In this document: one piece after another, positions 44,589-58,300 of the stretch | Layout: each line of letters starts with the position of its first letter | How positions within the stretch are numbered: position 1 is the first letter of the stretch | Origin: Lamellibrachia columna | Lineage: Eukaryota; Annelida; Polychaeta; Sabellida; Siboglinidae | Direction of reading: 5' to 3' | DNA: 64,000 nucleotides | Assembly (NCBI GenBank): GCA_963662155.1 | Contig: OY759265.1 | Span: forward strand, 7,875,642-7,939,641 | The notes under the pieces: model-generated | Seen by the model: the letters and a program-made list of their open reading frames with translations, nothing else | What the model was told of the DNA's origin: nothing | The model's database searches: none | Program-made: the position numbers and the translations under genes

Positions 44589-45416
44589 GAATATTTTTAC
44601 ACATGTCAAAATAGTGTTTATACAATGTGAGGTAAAAATTACTGCTTTAATTGTTGCGGTAGTGTTAGTCTGTGATTTTCAGTCCGCAACCTGGGAAACG
44701 GTCCGTAGTACGCGAAACAGTTTGTGGACAAATGACGCTAGGTGATCACGTGGCGAACGAGAGTCATTCCCTTTGTGTTGGAACTCTGAGCCACGCTAGA
44801 CGTACTTTGCAGAGCCATCACATTGGAAGTTTTTCTTCCCACCATCCTCCCCTGTCTACCTCCATTGTTCGCGTGTTGCTTACCATGTTATGATTCTGTA
44901 TTGTATGTATACATTCAACTCCCGATAGTTCCTAATTTGGTTGTGATAAAAAATCATCATTGTGCGTTAACGCTTTCCTTCATGTATAATTTTCCCATAG
45001 GGTTTTAGAAGGTTTTAGTGCGTATAGTCTGTATTCACTTGTATACACAATGTCTTGGTCAGTAATACATATGCTGTACAACAGTTTTTGAACAATTGAA
45101 TTGTGCTTGAATTTTTTCTTTCATGAGAATCCCAATGGGGATTGTGGTACATAACCTTTAATTTTAGATGCATATTTGACTGGTTAGTTGATTGTTGTAC
45201 AACTTTGTTATGATGATGATATTCTATGTTTATGTGGTGGGACAAAGGACTGCCCCACCTTTGCTACTTCTACTTTTGTCATTTAATAATTGTTTCTCAA
45301 TGAGCAACTTTGTATTGGCAACTAAGCGATATCTCATTTGATATACATGTATTGTATTTTATTATATTTTTCTTGATGAGCATGTTTGTGCTAGTTGCCA
45401 AGCTACTTTTTCATTG

Positions 45417-45535
45417 ATTCATATTATTTTCTGTTGGTACAATCATTAAATGACCTTTACCAACAATCACTCTTTGTGTGTTCCTGTAGCAAACGAGCTC
45501 AGGGTTCTGCCATTAAGCATCAGCAGGGTATAAAT
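45417..45535 (+). repeat. Direct repeat, copy 2
   Basis: Near-identical partner of 44472-44588, same orientation, with a 2-bp insertion in the 'ctctttgtgtgtt' part. Confidence 0.93.
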
Positions 45536-46741
45536 ATATATAATTTGGTTTCCTCATTTATTTACGGATGCATTAGTCATTGTGTGATATATGACGTACA
45601 CCTTACACCTATGTGGACTAGCTAACCCATATTTCATTATGGAGGGGGTGTGACAGGAACCCAGGAGTACTCAAAACATTGCCAGTGTACAATCCTTCAA
45701 AATTTCTCTAACTGACCCTCCCTATATTTTAGACTTCTGTCGAAAGATACGCTTTTCAAGTTGAATGCACTGAAATATACACCATTGAACATGTAAAATA
45801 TGCACTGTTCCGTGATTTAGATTAATTCATAAAACATTTTGATTCACAGATCCATGTGACCTCTCAGTGTGTACCCTTTATCATAAAAATGTGTTTTAAT
45901 ATTTCAAAATGTATACTCTAAATTATCCAATAATTATGATTTGTTATACTCAAAATGCGTTAACGTGCGTTATACACAGAAAACACACCCATAAAATGTC
46001 AAATTGTTTTAAGGATGGTATATTGAAAATGTATTGACTATTGAATCCCCCCCACCAAAATGGTGGGAAGTTAATGTAACAATAGGTGGGAGGTGGGATT
46101 TTGAGGTGAGATGTGTTAAAGACAGTAAACTTATAACATGATAGTTTATGTAGGTTAAGTGTTCATGTATCTTGAAGTGTAGAATTATAATGTTGTTTTT
46201 ATTCTGTGTTCTTTTGGTTTCCGTGTGCTGTAGTTGAGGCAGACCAATATCATGCATCCACTTCATTAAATTTAGGCCTTTGTATTATATAAGCTACAGC
46301 TGGTTATGTTTATATTATTTGTATGGACACATCTGACTACCAAATACCACTCATGGGCCTAACAAGCTATATGATGTTCTGCAGCCTGCAATTTACCATT
46401 GCAGTTCGTATTCTCCTATTTAACAAAGTCCTGAAATACACAATGTATGTTCGTACATACCTGTGTGTATATGCCCAATTACCCTGTGGCATATCCGCAC
46501 ACCAGTGATCAATACATATTGATAACATATATGTTTTTCTTAGTGGAGTTGAAATATGATAATTGGTAGTAGTAAACTACTAAATATACAGATTAACTAG
46601 GCAAAATGTTATCCTTCTGGCAATTAATTAATTATGACACATTATACCTTAGGTGTGCGGATATTCCCCACCTTCCCCTATACAGCATGCCCCAATACCA
46701 ATATGATCAATGACAATCATGACATGGTTGTTTTCTTTTAG

Positions 46742-49700
46742 ATTCTGGTTGTGCTGGCTTGCTGTCTTGTTGCCAATGCAAAGGGTATGTAACAATGCAT
46801 TGTACATAATATTATTACGGTATTATATTTACATTTAATTAAACAAAGATGTAGCCATCATAAATATGTGAAAAATATATCTGTTGGTCCAGGTTACCAT
46901 TTCAGTAACATTCTTATGAACTCATAAGCAAGATTTCGATCATTAAGACCGATTTCCCTCATTAACTATGATCAAAACAGAAAACTGCTTTTCACAACAA
47001 CAAAAATTCATTGGTTATGATGAGGTTTGCATATTATCTTGATTCCAGTTTTGTGCAGAGATCCAGTTTTTCACAATCAAATAAGTTTTCAGATGAATAG
47101 TTTGCAAATTATTGCTTATGTTTACGGTATGTATTTTACAGCATGCCGTTGACAATTCACATGCGCTTTTTTTTAGCATTGCGAAAGTGAAGGTTATTCA
47201 CAAAATGTTTGGTATTCAATTTTGAGCAAATTTTAAGCTGTATCTAACCAAAATATGTACACTTCTAACCTTGATATTGGTGTATTCGATGATATAATTT
47301 TGGTTGAGGTTGTTGGAGCTCTCTGCGAACTTTGTTGTTGAAAACTGTCAAAGCTTCACTTGTCGAAACAACACATTACCAGTGTGATGGAAATAGTGTC
47401 CTCTGTGACACGATGTCTTCTCTCACATTTTTTCTCTCCAGCTAAATTGAGCAAATAAGTCAAATGTGGTTGAAAAGTGTTTGATGGAACAAAGTATCAG
47501 CTGCTATTGGACAACTTTTATATTTGTTTTGCCCAATTGTGCACACTGGAGCTTATGATGGAAATTTTGATCATTAGCTTATGATGGATTTAATGAGCAT
47601 CTTAGTGAAATGCATTTTGAGAAAGCTTATAAAAATCTATGATGATACTGTTTTTATTATAGGTTTTCCTTATGAGCTCTTTATTTTAGTGAAATGGTCC
47701 CCACGTAGAATAATACATTTTGTTAGTAAATCAGAGAGGAGAGATTTGACCATCTTTATAAAATATTTTACAAAGTGTTGGTGATATCCGCATCATCAAA
47801 CCATTCAAGGCAATATGTATCTTCTGAAAGATCATTGATTATGTAAAAAATCACCTGTCAACTATGGTAGGTAGGATAAAAGTAATTTAACAGACATTAT
47901 TTTGGCAGATTTTCGTACTCTACATCATCTGCAGCCGTCAGCTACAAATGATGTTCAAACTGCGGCAGCGCAACAGTTGATCCTTCGAGTTGTGAAAGGC
48001 CGAGCCTCAAGATTTGTGGTGAACGTGGATCCCTCAATCGGACCAAAGAACAGGGATACATTCATGGTGGGTGGTCTGACATACAGGCCAACAGTTCTCA
48101 CATTCTTTTTAATAAAACATTTTATTCTATCACATACCTTTTAGTTGGTGTGTTGAATATGTTGGATATTTTCAAAAGTGTTTTAAAATGCAGTTGTGAA
48201 TGTGATATTAAGTTACAGTGTTCTTCCAGCTTGTCACAGATTCAGGGCGTCTGAACATCACCGGGACAACCGGGGTTGCCGTGGCGATGGGGTTCTACTA
48301 CTATCTGTCCCAGTATTGCGGCTGTCACATCTCATGGGGAGGGAACCAGGTGAACTTTCCTAGTGAACTGCCGGTTATTGCAGCCCCTGGGGTTGTGGTC
48401 ACTTCTAATGACAAGTGAGTGGACACGGACAGCTAGGTTTGTTCTTTCTACTTTGTTGTGGTAGTTAATCGGTTTGATCCATAATTTATGCCAGGTGGGT
48501 TACAATTTCCAAGTAACCTATCATTAATGATCAACTTGTCGAGCATGACATTCATCATATACCAAAGTAACCTATATCAGACCTGGGGCAAATCCTATAT
48601 CGGAATCAAAGGTTGATGCAGAAGCAGCGGAATCAGAATTGGAATTGCTTTGGTTGGAATCAGAATTGTAATCAGTTGTTGTGGAAGCAGTGGAATCAGA
48701 ATTGGATTCGGAATCGATTTAGGTGGAATTGCATACTGGAATGAACATTTAGGTCCTATATGGCATATGCTATGACAAGGTTATTCACACGTTCGCCAGT
48801 TACCCGATCAAACAATAAAAGTCAATTCTTTTGATGATTTTAAAAGTGTGCACTCCTTTAACAACTGTCCAATAATCACCTCGTTATTATGCACCCCATT
48901 GTTAGGCAGATTCAGATATAAGGCTGTCGGTCATGGACCCCGATTTTCTGTCACCAGGAGGAAATGCCAAATGGACCTGCTTAAACCTACTTAGAATTGC
49001 TTTGACAATTCTCAAGAAACATTAGGTGAACAATGTCAATGAATGAGTGTCGACGTGTTTGTTTGTTTTATATTGCAGCCGACATCAGTCGCTGGCTTCG
49101 CTTCAGATGTTTATAAATTGCAATCGAGGTTCACAAATACGCCTCGCTTAAGAATCACATAAACAGTCTTAAATGCAATTTAGTATGCAATGCCAATATA
49201 ACACTGTGGTGAAATGGCATGCTTCCATTGCATCATAAATCTAATAGTTTTCACGACGCGAAACCAACATGCCAAATGCCTAACCCAAATTGCTACCAGT
49301 GCATGCAAATACAAATTTGTCATCCGCATATGAATCGATGTTAAGTGGTGCATCATAAATTTATGATTCGGTCGAGATCAGTTGAAAGACGAAGTGAAGC
49401 AATTATTATTTCTACCTATTGTTGTTTTCTATGTTTAATCAGCTTACATACTACGTGTGTCAAATCGTACATTTTTGGCTGTTCAGATCCAGGTTATTAT
49501 TTTCGATTCATAGGCCTATTGGTCCAATACATCATCATCGTAGCAGATCTATTCCATAACAGTATACATACATGGATTTTATTCAGTTCAAGATTCAACA
49601 CCATATGACATTTAAGAATTATACACGTTGATGCTAGTTGACTCGTTTAATAAGCTCTATAAACTGGTATGAGACAGTGCTGCAATCATGCAGTGGCTTC

Positions 49701-52350
49701 GACAGCATTTTTGGACTTGATGCAAAGGGCGGTGATTGCTGTTGTTTAGTAGCTCCCTGGTGGCAGATATGGGAACACCTAACGCACCTAGCGTACAGTC
49801 CGGTTCGAAATTGTGGACGTCGACCACCGCGTTATAACGAGGCTCAACTGTGTTACTATTCACACACTGCAAAATTGAACATTACCAAACCAGAATTGTG
49901 ATGGACCCACTCTGACCCAGACTACATCACTTGAGCAGGGAGTTTGAAGCAGAAACAACCTCTGTCTCTTCTATGTGTGGTTTGACTCATTAGATGAACT
50001 GAAACATATCCCATGTGACTGTGTTTCAGACTGCGTTACTTTTCAAATGTGTGCACAATGAGCTACTCGTTCGCTTGGTGGCGCTGGTTGCAATGGGAGA
50101 CGTTCATCGACTGGCTTGCTATGAGTGGCTTCAACATGCCTCTCGCCTTCAACGCCCAAGAAGCCATCTGGCAGCGGGTCAGTCTTCAGGAGATCCAGGG
50201 TGATCTATCCTGTCTCAAACAGACTTCTTATCCCATGATAAATTATTATTTTCATCTTTACGAATTATTTCTCTAAACATGTGTCATTTGTGATAAATGT
50301 TTTTGCTGTCAGCCAGGATGCATTTTAGGAAAATACACCAACCACGACTTTTCCATTTCTAAATATAGCATCAATGAAATAGCTTTTAATGGTTTCATCG
50401 CTGTTATTTAAAATCAATATTATAATTTATTGAATCAGTTATTTATTTGTTCTAGTGGTGCTGGAATAGTTTTTTATGGCAATATTCCAGCAGATTCAAC
50501 CATATTATGTGTCTTAGGCCAATAGTTGTATAAGCTTGAACTATTAAAGGAATCATGATGATAAATATGTACATTTTGCTACTTCAACTGATTATCAACC
50601 CTGTTCTGTATTATAAAATTATACTAACCATGTGAATTTGTTTTTCCAGGTATATTTGAAAATGGGATTCACACAGACAGATCTTAACAAGCATTTTGCT
50701 GGTCCTGCTTTTCTGGCTTGGTAAGATACTTATGCTATGTAGCCGCTTCCTGCGTTATATGGGATAGTTAGCCAGTAAGTAATAATTTATTTTTTTATAC
50801 AAATACTTTAATTTAATATGTTTGTTGTGGTTTGTAATAAAAGATCCAGGTAAATGTTATTATATTGGTCATGTCTATGGAATTTTTAATGGTTTGTTTG
50901 AACTGTTTGCCAAGCAACAGGTAATTAATTGATTTACCTGTTGCTAGGTACGCCGTCATGTTATATCAATTTGAAATTATTAGTTTTTTATCTTCACACA
51001 ATAATTTATATATGTAGCCTCTTCATTTAGCATATAGCCAGCTACACATTCCAAGTTATACTATCTGAAATGTCTGTCCAACAAATACATTATAATGATA
51101 ATCTGCCATGTTAATTAGTAATAATTTTTTTATCTTGGGGATGACTGTGTAAAACTACAAATAAAATGTGTGTTATTTTCCCCATTCAGGCAACGAATGG
51201 GCAACTTATACGGCTGGGGAGGTCCGCTGCCACAGAGTTGGCATGGCCAACAGGTGGCACTTCAGCACAAAATTCTTACTCGGATGCGTTCGCTGGGCAT
51301 GCTCCCAGTTTTGCCTGCATTTGCGGGTCATGTACCAGCGGCTTTCCCCCGGCTGTTTCCAAACCACAACGTCAGCCATATGACCAATTGGGGAAGCTTT
51401 AACAGCTCATACTGCTGGTATGTGTCAGATGTAATGATTGCAATAGGTATATGCAGAATATTTAAGTTTATCACTGCACTGTCATTGTCAGTATTTGATA
51501 TTGTATAAATCATTATTTGTAAAAATAACTGGAATACATCAAACAAAATATCACTATCCCACTATCCTTTCTAAAGCCATGCCTGGAAACAATAAACGGA
51601 ATCAAAATCATGTATTTGACCATATGATCATACTAAATACAGCAAATATATATACACGAATGTATGGTCAGGGAGACTCTTATTAAGGCGTGATGTATGC
51701 TGCTAACATAAGAGGCACCCTGTAGTTTAATGGATCATTTTAATACAGATTTATAATAGCAACATAAATATTTTAATATAATAAAAAAATTCTACCACTG
51801 CTGTTATTTGCAGTTCCTAAGATTTCAACCATATCTAGACACCTAACTACTATATGACATGTATGATAGCATTTTGTGATAAGGTGAGAGGCCATAGCTA
51901 TTTTTTATAATATATAGATTCCTGTGGTTTTATTAATACTGTGCAGAGTGTAAATAGTTTGCTTATATTTCAAGATGGCCGATGCAGTTGGCATTTAATT
52001 TCTTCTGTCCTTTCCAGCTGGATGTTCAGAACCCACTAAATGCTTATGTATTATACCACATGCACGATGGTATTTGTCATTGTGAATTGGGGAACAGACG
52101 TTTTTTCCGATGTGATAACGCATTGCATTTAGAATGGCTTGCCAATACTTCAAAATGGCCATCCCAGCTGATGTTTGTGTCCCCTGTTCTTTCCAGCACT
52201 CTACTGCTGGATGCCCGGGACCCAATGTTTACTGTCATAGGGAAAGCCTTTCTTCTTGAGGTATGTCCACAAATTATCCTTTGGTTATGGGCTCCTGGAT
52301 ATCTTCACATGCACACACCTGTACAGTGTACACACGCACGCGGGCACACG

Positions 52351-52394
<44 letters not shown>

Positions 52395-55300
52395 ACACAT
52401 TGCATGGTGCTAATATATATTGTAATGCAAATAGTATAAATGTATCTCTGTTATTTGTCACAACATTTTCATTAATTAGTGTCATTAAATGTTTGTATTA
52501 TTCTTTGAAGTAATATACACCAGTTGTGTATTTTCCTACTATTATGTCTTGTTCTGTTTGCTTTAAATCTGCTTAACAGTTTCATCTCGATTGTTTTGGT
52601 TTTAGTACAGCAAGGAGTTTGGCACAGACCATCTGTATAACGCTGACAATTTCAATGAAATGACACCAAAATCTAGGTAAGTGCTAATTATAACTATTAT
52701 GTTATATGTCGCCGCTCAGGAAGAGATATAGGTCTGTGTTTTGAATGTTGAATTTGAATGAGAGTTGCTGGCAAGCAATTTCTTCATGAATATCATAACA
52801 TTTTAGATTGATGGAGACCAAAATCTCCACCATCCACTAAATCAAACAACTGTAGGGAAACCAATCGCATGAAGCATACGTTAATTGAGCATTATGTGTC
52901 ATTTAATGGTGGAACATGAGTTACCATTTAATTGTAAATGTAATTTTTTTGCTGTAATTTAATTAAAAATATTCTATCAACTGACTTTTAGTACCAACTC
53001 ATTTGAAGTTCATAGTAACAATGTTTGAAATATTTTACCAGTAGCTGTTTGTGAATTATGTTTCTTTCTTAGTAGGGGGCACATAATAAAGCTTTTAAAG
53101 CTGCTGAACGTAAATAAGCATGTATCTATATATATACCTGCATGCATAAATGTTATGGCTATGATCCTGGGTGACAAAAAGTAACAAGCAGAGTGAATGC
53201 ATTTGAGTTGTCAATTAAATGCCACATACTGTTTTTAATTATAATTATTAATATAGTTCTGCATTCCTGCATGTTAAAGTCCACGAGTGAATGATTTTCA
53301 ACAACATACACTTGTAAAACTGGGATGTTTGTTTTGGTATGTTTTCAGTGATCCGAAATACATCGCTTCGTTTGGTGAAGCCACTTTCAAATCTATGTTG
53401 GCCGGTGATCAACATGCCATCTGGTGAGAAAATATGTACACAGATTGTAATTTAAGTAATAAAGCACATGGTGCCCATGTAGATAGTGACTGTCTTACAA
53501 AGTAGATTGATGTGGCATATCTCCTTGTTTTGAGAACATAAATAATATTTGTGTTTTTGTTTCAGGGTAATGCAGAGCTGGTTATTTCAGAATAAAGGTT
53601 TCTGGAAGCCGACTCAGGCGAAGGCTTTGCTTACGTCAGTACCGCTGGTGAGTCATTCTCAAGGTAACTACCACTGGTGAGCCATTGTCATGATAACTAC
53701 TGCTGGTGAGCCATTGTCATGGTAACTACCAACAATCCATGTTTAAGGGTCAACTCAATCAATGTGCTCTTTGAATTAAGACACTTAAAGAGGTATATAT
53801 CAGTATAATTGTATTATAATTAGCAAATAACACAAATTTATTTCAATCAATCTTTCTTTATTTCAGACAAAACGTACATGCAATATGCATTATGTCTATA
53901 GTAACAAGAAAAGAAAAATTTAAGCAATTTTACAAAAGTGTATAAATTGCACTTGTCCACTTCATGCGCAACACAGAAGTGTTATAAACATCACTGTATT
54001 CAATACTCTGAAATTTTTTTTTCATAGACATATCCTACACATTAGACTGTACATACATTTTCTAAATCTAGTACAGTGTATTACAGCAGTCAGTGCCAGA
54101 ACTAACAAACATGAGGCCTGCACTGTGCATAATCCTAACTCCTTTCTTTGGGTTTTATATCATTTTCGTCCGACAGATCATCACAAATTAAATCTTGAGT
54201 GAGAACAAAATATTGCTATCAGTATTTTTATACCCATTCAATATCCTAAAAACTTCAATTTCATAGCTGCCAACCCTTCCATTTTTCTAAGCCTGAGTAC
54301 GGAAATCTGTATGTACTGATTATTTTCTGAAAAATTCTGCTCAATAATTTTTAATCTGTAGTTTTTTCTCCGTCATTGATCTTGTCGGACACACGGGCCC
54401 AACTCGCACCACTGTGAGACTGAGACAAGCATAATTTTTATTCTAGTGTTAGAATGCATTCAGTTGTCACCACCATACGCGCGCGGTCGATAAGCTGAAT
54501 GCTATGCAAAGCGCCACTCAAGTCCTCCGTCCGGAGATAGAACTTCACAAGACTGTCAGATCAATATCACGATTTGCACATCCGACGTGCTCCACAAGAC
54601 TATTCCTCAGAAAGATACACATTTCACTGAGTGTGCCTGCCGAACAAGAGTTTGCAGCCCCAGCCATGAATCGGCAACAGTCGCCACGTTGGAACACGGG
54701 AGAGAACAGAAGTTATGACTTTTGTGCCAACTGACCAGCGACCAACTACTCCCCACATATATAGCATGAGCAGGCGATCTGTATGCATAGGCATGATATC
54801 AACGTATCAGCAACTTTTCGTATTGGCTAAAATCACATCCCAGGTGAAAACATCGTTCGGGAGTTCCATTCGACGTTCCGATGTGGGCAAAAAAACAACG
54901 AGTCCAACTCGGAACGACTGGCGATGCACTTTTCTCTATGGGATTTCACAAAAATCACTCTTTCGACCACCGGGGCGACTCCCGTACATATACGAGGATG
55001 CAGTCAGCAGTTTCCTGTCGGCATCAATGTCGGCTACAGGATGCACGTGACAGTATCTCGAGGAAAAAAGTCCATCCTCTGCAGAGGGGCAGTTGCATGG
55101 TCACTCGTTTTCCCCGGAGAAACCCTGGCTGCATGACACCGGCATATGGTAGCTCGAGTGCCCAGCTATAATGGGTTGTTGAACGCTAAAAAGTGAAAGC
55201 ATGTAAATGTGTGTATGTATGTTTGTAGGATGAACATCTTTAAAGAGCTAAAGAATGATGACATTGAGAGCCTGGACATTCTTAGTAGTTTCAGTACTTG

Positions 55301-58300
55301 CATAAAGTCGACCTGTTCTGTATTTCTTAAGATAAGTGACATGAACTGGTACTGTAGTACTTGTACTTGCAGACCTTCCAGGAAAATCACTGTTGTGAAT
55401 TTGCTGAGAAAGTATCCTTTTACTGTTTAGCCTGTCAAAATACTTTTATTGAATGTTCATTTGAATTGTGTGCATTGTTTGAGTTAGTAGTAGGTATCAG
55501 GAAATGCAATATTGAGTGTTGTAAATGTTTTTTTTTCAGCTTATAGGGCTGTGCCCCCTGATCCCCGCTTTTTAGGAGGGATGCACAAGCCATCCTCCTG
55601 AACCCACCCCTCACCAAATATTTTTTGGGGGGTTTCTAGAGGTTGGCAGCTATGCAATTTGATCTCCTGTTAACCGCCTTGTCTCTAGCGTTGTTAAACT
55701 ACATTCCTTCAGTCGTTCTTCATAACTAAGGTATCTCAGTTCTGGAATCTGTATTCTTTCAAGCGTATCTATATCCTTCTTACGATATGGTCTCCAAGCT
55801 TGTATACAGTATTCTAAATAAGGTCTAACTATTGCTTTATTCAGAGGTATGATTAGCTTTTTTTCATGTCATGCATTGTAAAATAATTACTTCTACCAGT
55901 TGACCAACGTTTCTTGGGCTGTGACTGGCTGTGACAAATTAAATAAAGTTTACAATACCAAATAAATTAAATATACATAGTAATTTTTTTAGTAATCTCA
56001 GGATGTCATGTAAAATAATGATAATATAATTTTTCTACCAGTTGACCAGCATTCTTGGGCTGTGACAAAATCTCGACCCACAGCAATTATTCAGGCTACC
56101 GCTTGGGTTGGTGCTTGCAGGGTCGCATGATTGTGCTGGATTTATCGTCTGATGTGAAACCAACCTACACTACCCTTGAGTCGTACTTTGGCCAGCCGTT
56201 CATCTGGTGCATGCTGCATGACTATGGAGGTGTGGTTGACTGGTACGGCGTCGTAGACACCATCAACAATGTAGGGCCAGTATAGACAACTTTCTCTAAT
56301 CAACGATATTTTATGTTTATTCATATTATGTCTTCATGTTGGTATATAGTTCCAGTGTAGAATGTGAGATGTTGTATTCATATGCCAGGTGTCTACTCAT
56401 GAGAAGTTGTTGTGCTTCATGTTCTATCTGCATGATATTATGTCAGGATAATATAGTTGCAATGTAGAATGTGAGATGTATTCATATGCCAGTAATCTGC
56501 TGGTTTGAAGTTGTATTTAATACTCATACAAGTGGCCATGCAGCATCAATACTGGCAGAGCTTGAAATGGACCCATTATCATTGTTTTGAATGCAGTACT
56601 GTGAACATTGTTCTTTATATTTTGATAATTTAATATTAAGAATTGATATGTGTTAATTATTACAAAACAGCTATGACTTTATATGACAGAAAATATAATG
56701 GCATGAGTAAGCACTAGACTATGAGTGCTAACAAATCACGAATACGAAAATAATAATGATGGTTCTTGGCATAGTACGTATCTTTTAAGTGAGTATTTAC
56801 AAATCAAAGCACTTCACAATGTGACATATTAATAATAAGGATAATGCTTTTAAAATTTTATCACTGACTAATATAATTGCTACAATTCTTTGTCATTTGT
56901 TTTAGCAGCATGTACAGTAAACTATTGTGTCACATTTATAACTGCTTCTCAATAATGAAACAACGTACAGGGTCTACAATTGTGTTTCAGGGTCCGTTTG
57001 TCGGCCGTGCGTTTCCCAACAGTACCATGGTGGGGATCGGGTTAACGATGGAAGGCATCAACCAGAACGATGTCATCTATGAGTTCATGAATGAAAATTT
57101 ATGGAGAAAACAACCAAGAGACATCAACAAATGGTGAATGTTGTAGTCGAGGCTTAGAAAGCAGCAGACTCTTGCAATGACTGCTTGACCACTAGTTTTA
57201 AAACAGTGAGAAAATAATTGAGAAATTGTTAAAATATCCATATTTATTTTACCGTCCATGGATTTAAATCAAGAGGATATATTTATCATCATATGAGATG
57301 TTAATTATGATGATGTTGACAGTGCCGTAATTAAAACATTGAATTGTTGGTCTGTCATTTAGATGAATGTTCTAAATTTACAAAGTGAAAGAATTAGTTT
57401 GAAAATTGAGTGTCAAAAAGGTGTGATAAATGGCCCTGTAACATGGAGATTTACAACATTTGTGTAATACTGAGTTTTCTCTGTTTGCAGGTTTTCCAGC
57501 TATGCTTTCAGGAGATACGGTGTCTACGAAGCAAGCGTGGTGGAAGCATGGCCCTTGTTGGCGGTAAGCAACTTTGGCATTGTAGGCTTTTGTATCAGTG
57601 CCAGACAGTGTAGTCCTCCATATTGATTTAGGAAAGTTTAGAAACCCTATGTATTTGTTATTCGTTAATCTATACAGTAAATTATTGAAAAAATTGTTTA
57701 CTTTGTAAAATGTGATCAAGCCATAATTTCCTACGATGAAAGAATATGAAATATATATTCCTTCAAATTGGGGGAACTTTTCCACTATAAAAGAAGTATT
57801 CTGTTATGTGTATAAACTCCTGCTTTCATTGTTTTTAGCACAGTATTTACAACTGCACAACATCTAGCCAATATCATGGCAAGGACACCATCATTATTGC
57901 AAGACCACGCTATCATCACGCAGTCATTCCAAGAGTAAGTTTACAATTTTTAATATGTAATGTTCTGAAAGTCTCAAAATGATTAATGCACATAACTGCC
58001 ATCTTAAAGGTAGAACTTTGATCATTTTTGTTTTAATATTTTGATATCATTTGACCGTTATCTGTGTAATTTAAATATTTCAACTCGAATATCATGCTTA
58101 CATTTCATGCTGAACTTTTATTGTGGCTCATTAAAACAGTTGACGGACAAGATATTAGATTATATATAGTTTATACTAAATAATGATCAGACCTTTAATA
58201 GCCACTATAAACATCGACTGAATTAGTTGTCAATTTTATGAAGTTACTATGGTGGGAATGGGAGGGGAGTGGAGGACGAGGGCGAGGGTTGGGGGAGTGG

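Larger units (their letters stand above)
44291..46681. mobile_element. 2.4-kb terminal-inverted-repeat element upstream of NAGLU exons
   Basis: The left end at 44291 reads ATAGGAAGGTGGGGCATGTC then CGCACAC; the right end, in reverse from 46681, reads ATAGGGGAAGGTGGGGAATA then TCCGCACAC, a near match with a 2-bp gap. Related motifs recur inside (45238-45264 and 46479-46505). It also holds two direct repeats of about 118 bp (44472-44588 and 45417-45535). No transposase frame was recognised. Its right edge is about 60 bp from the first NAGLU exon seen. Confidence 0.65.

Noticed and set aside
54504..55171. Cluster of plus-strand frames inside the nested element
   Set aside because: Three overlapping frames without transposase motifs; none could be supported as coding.
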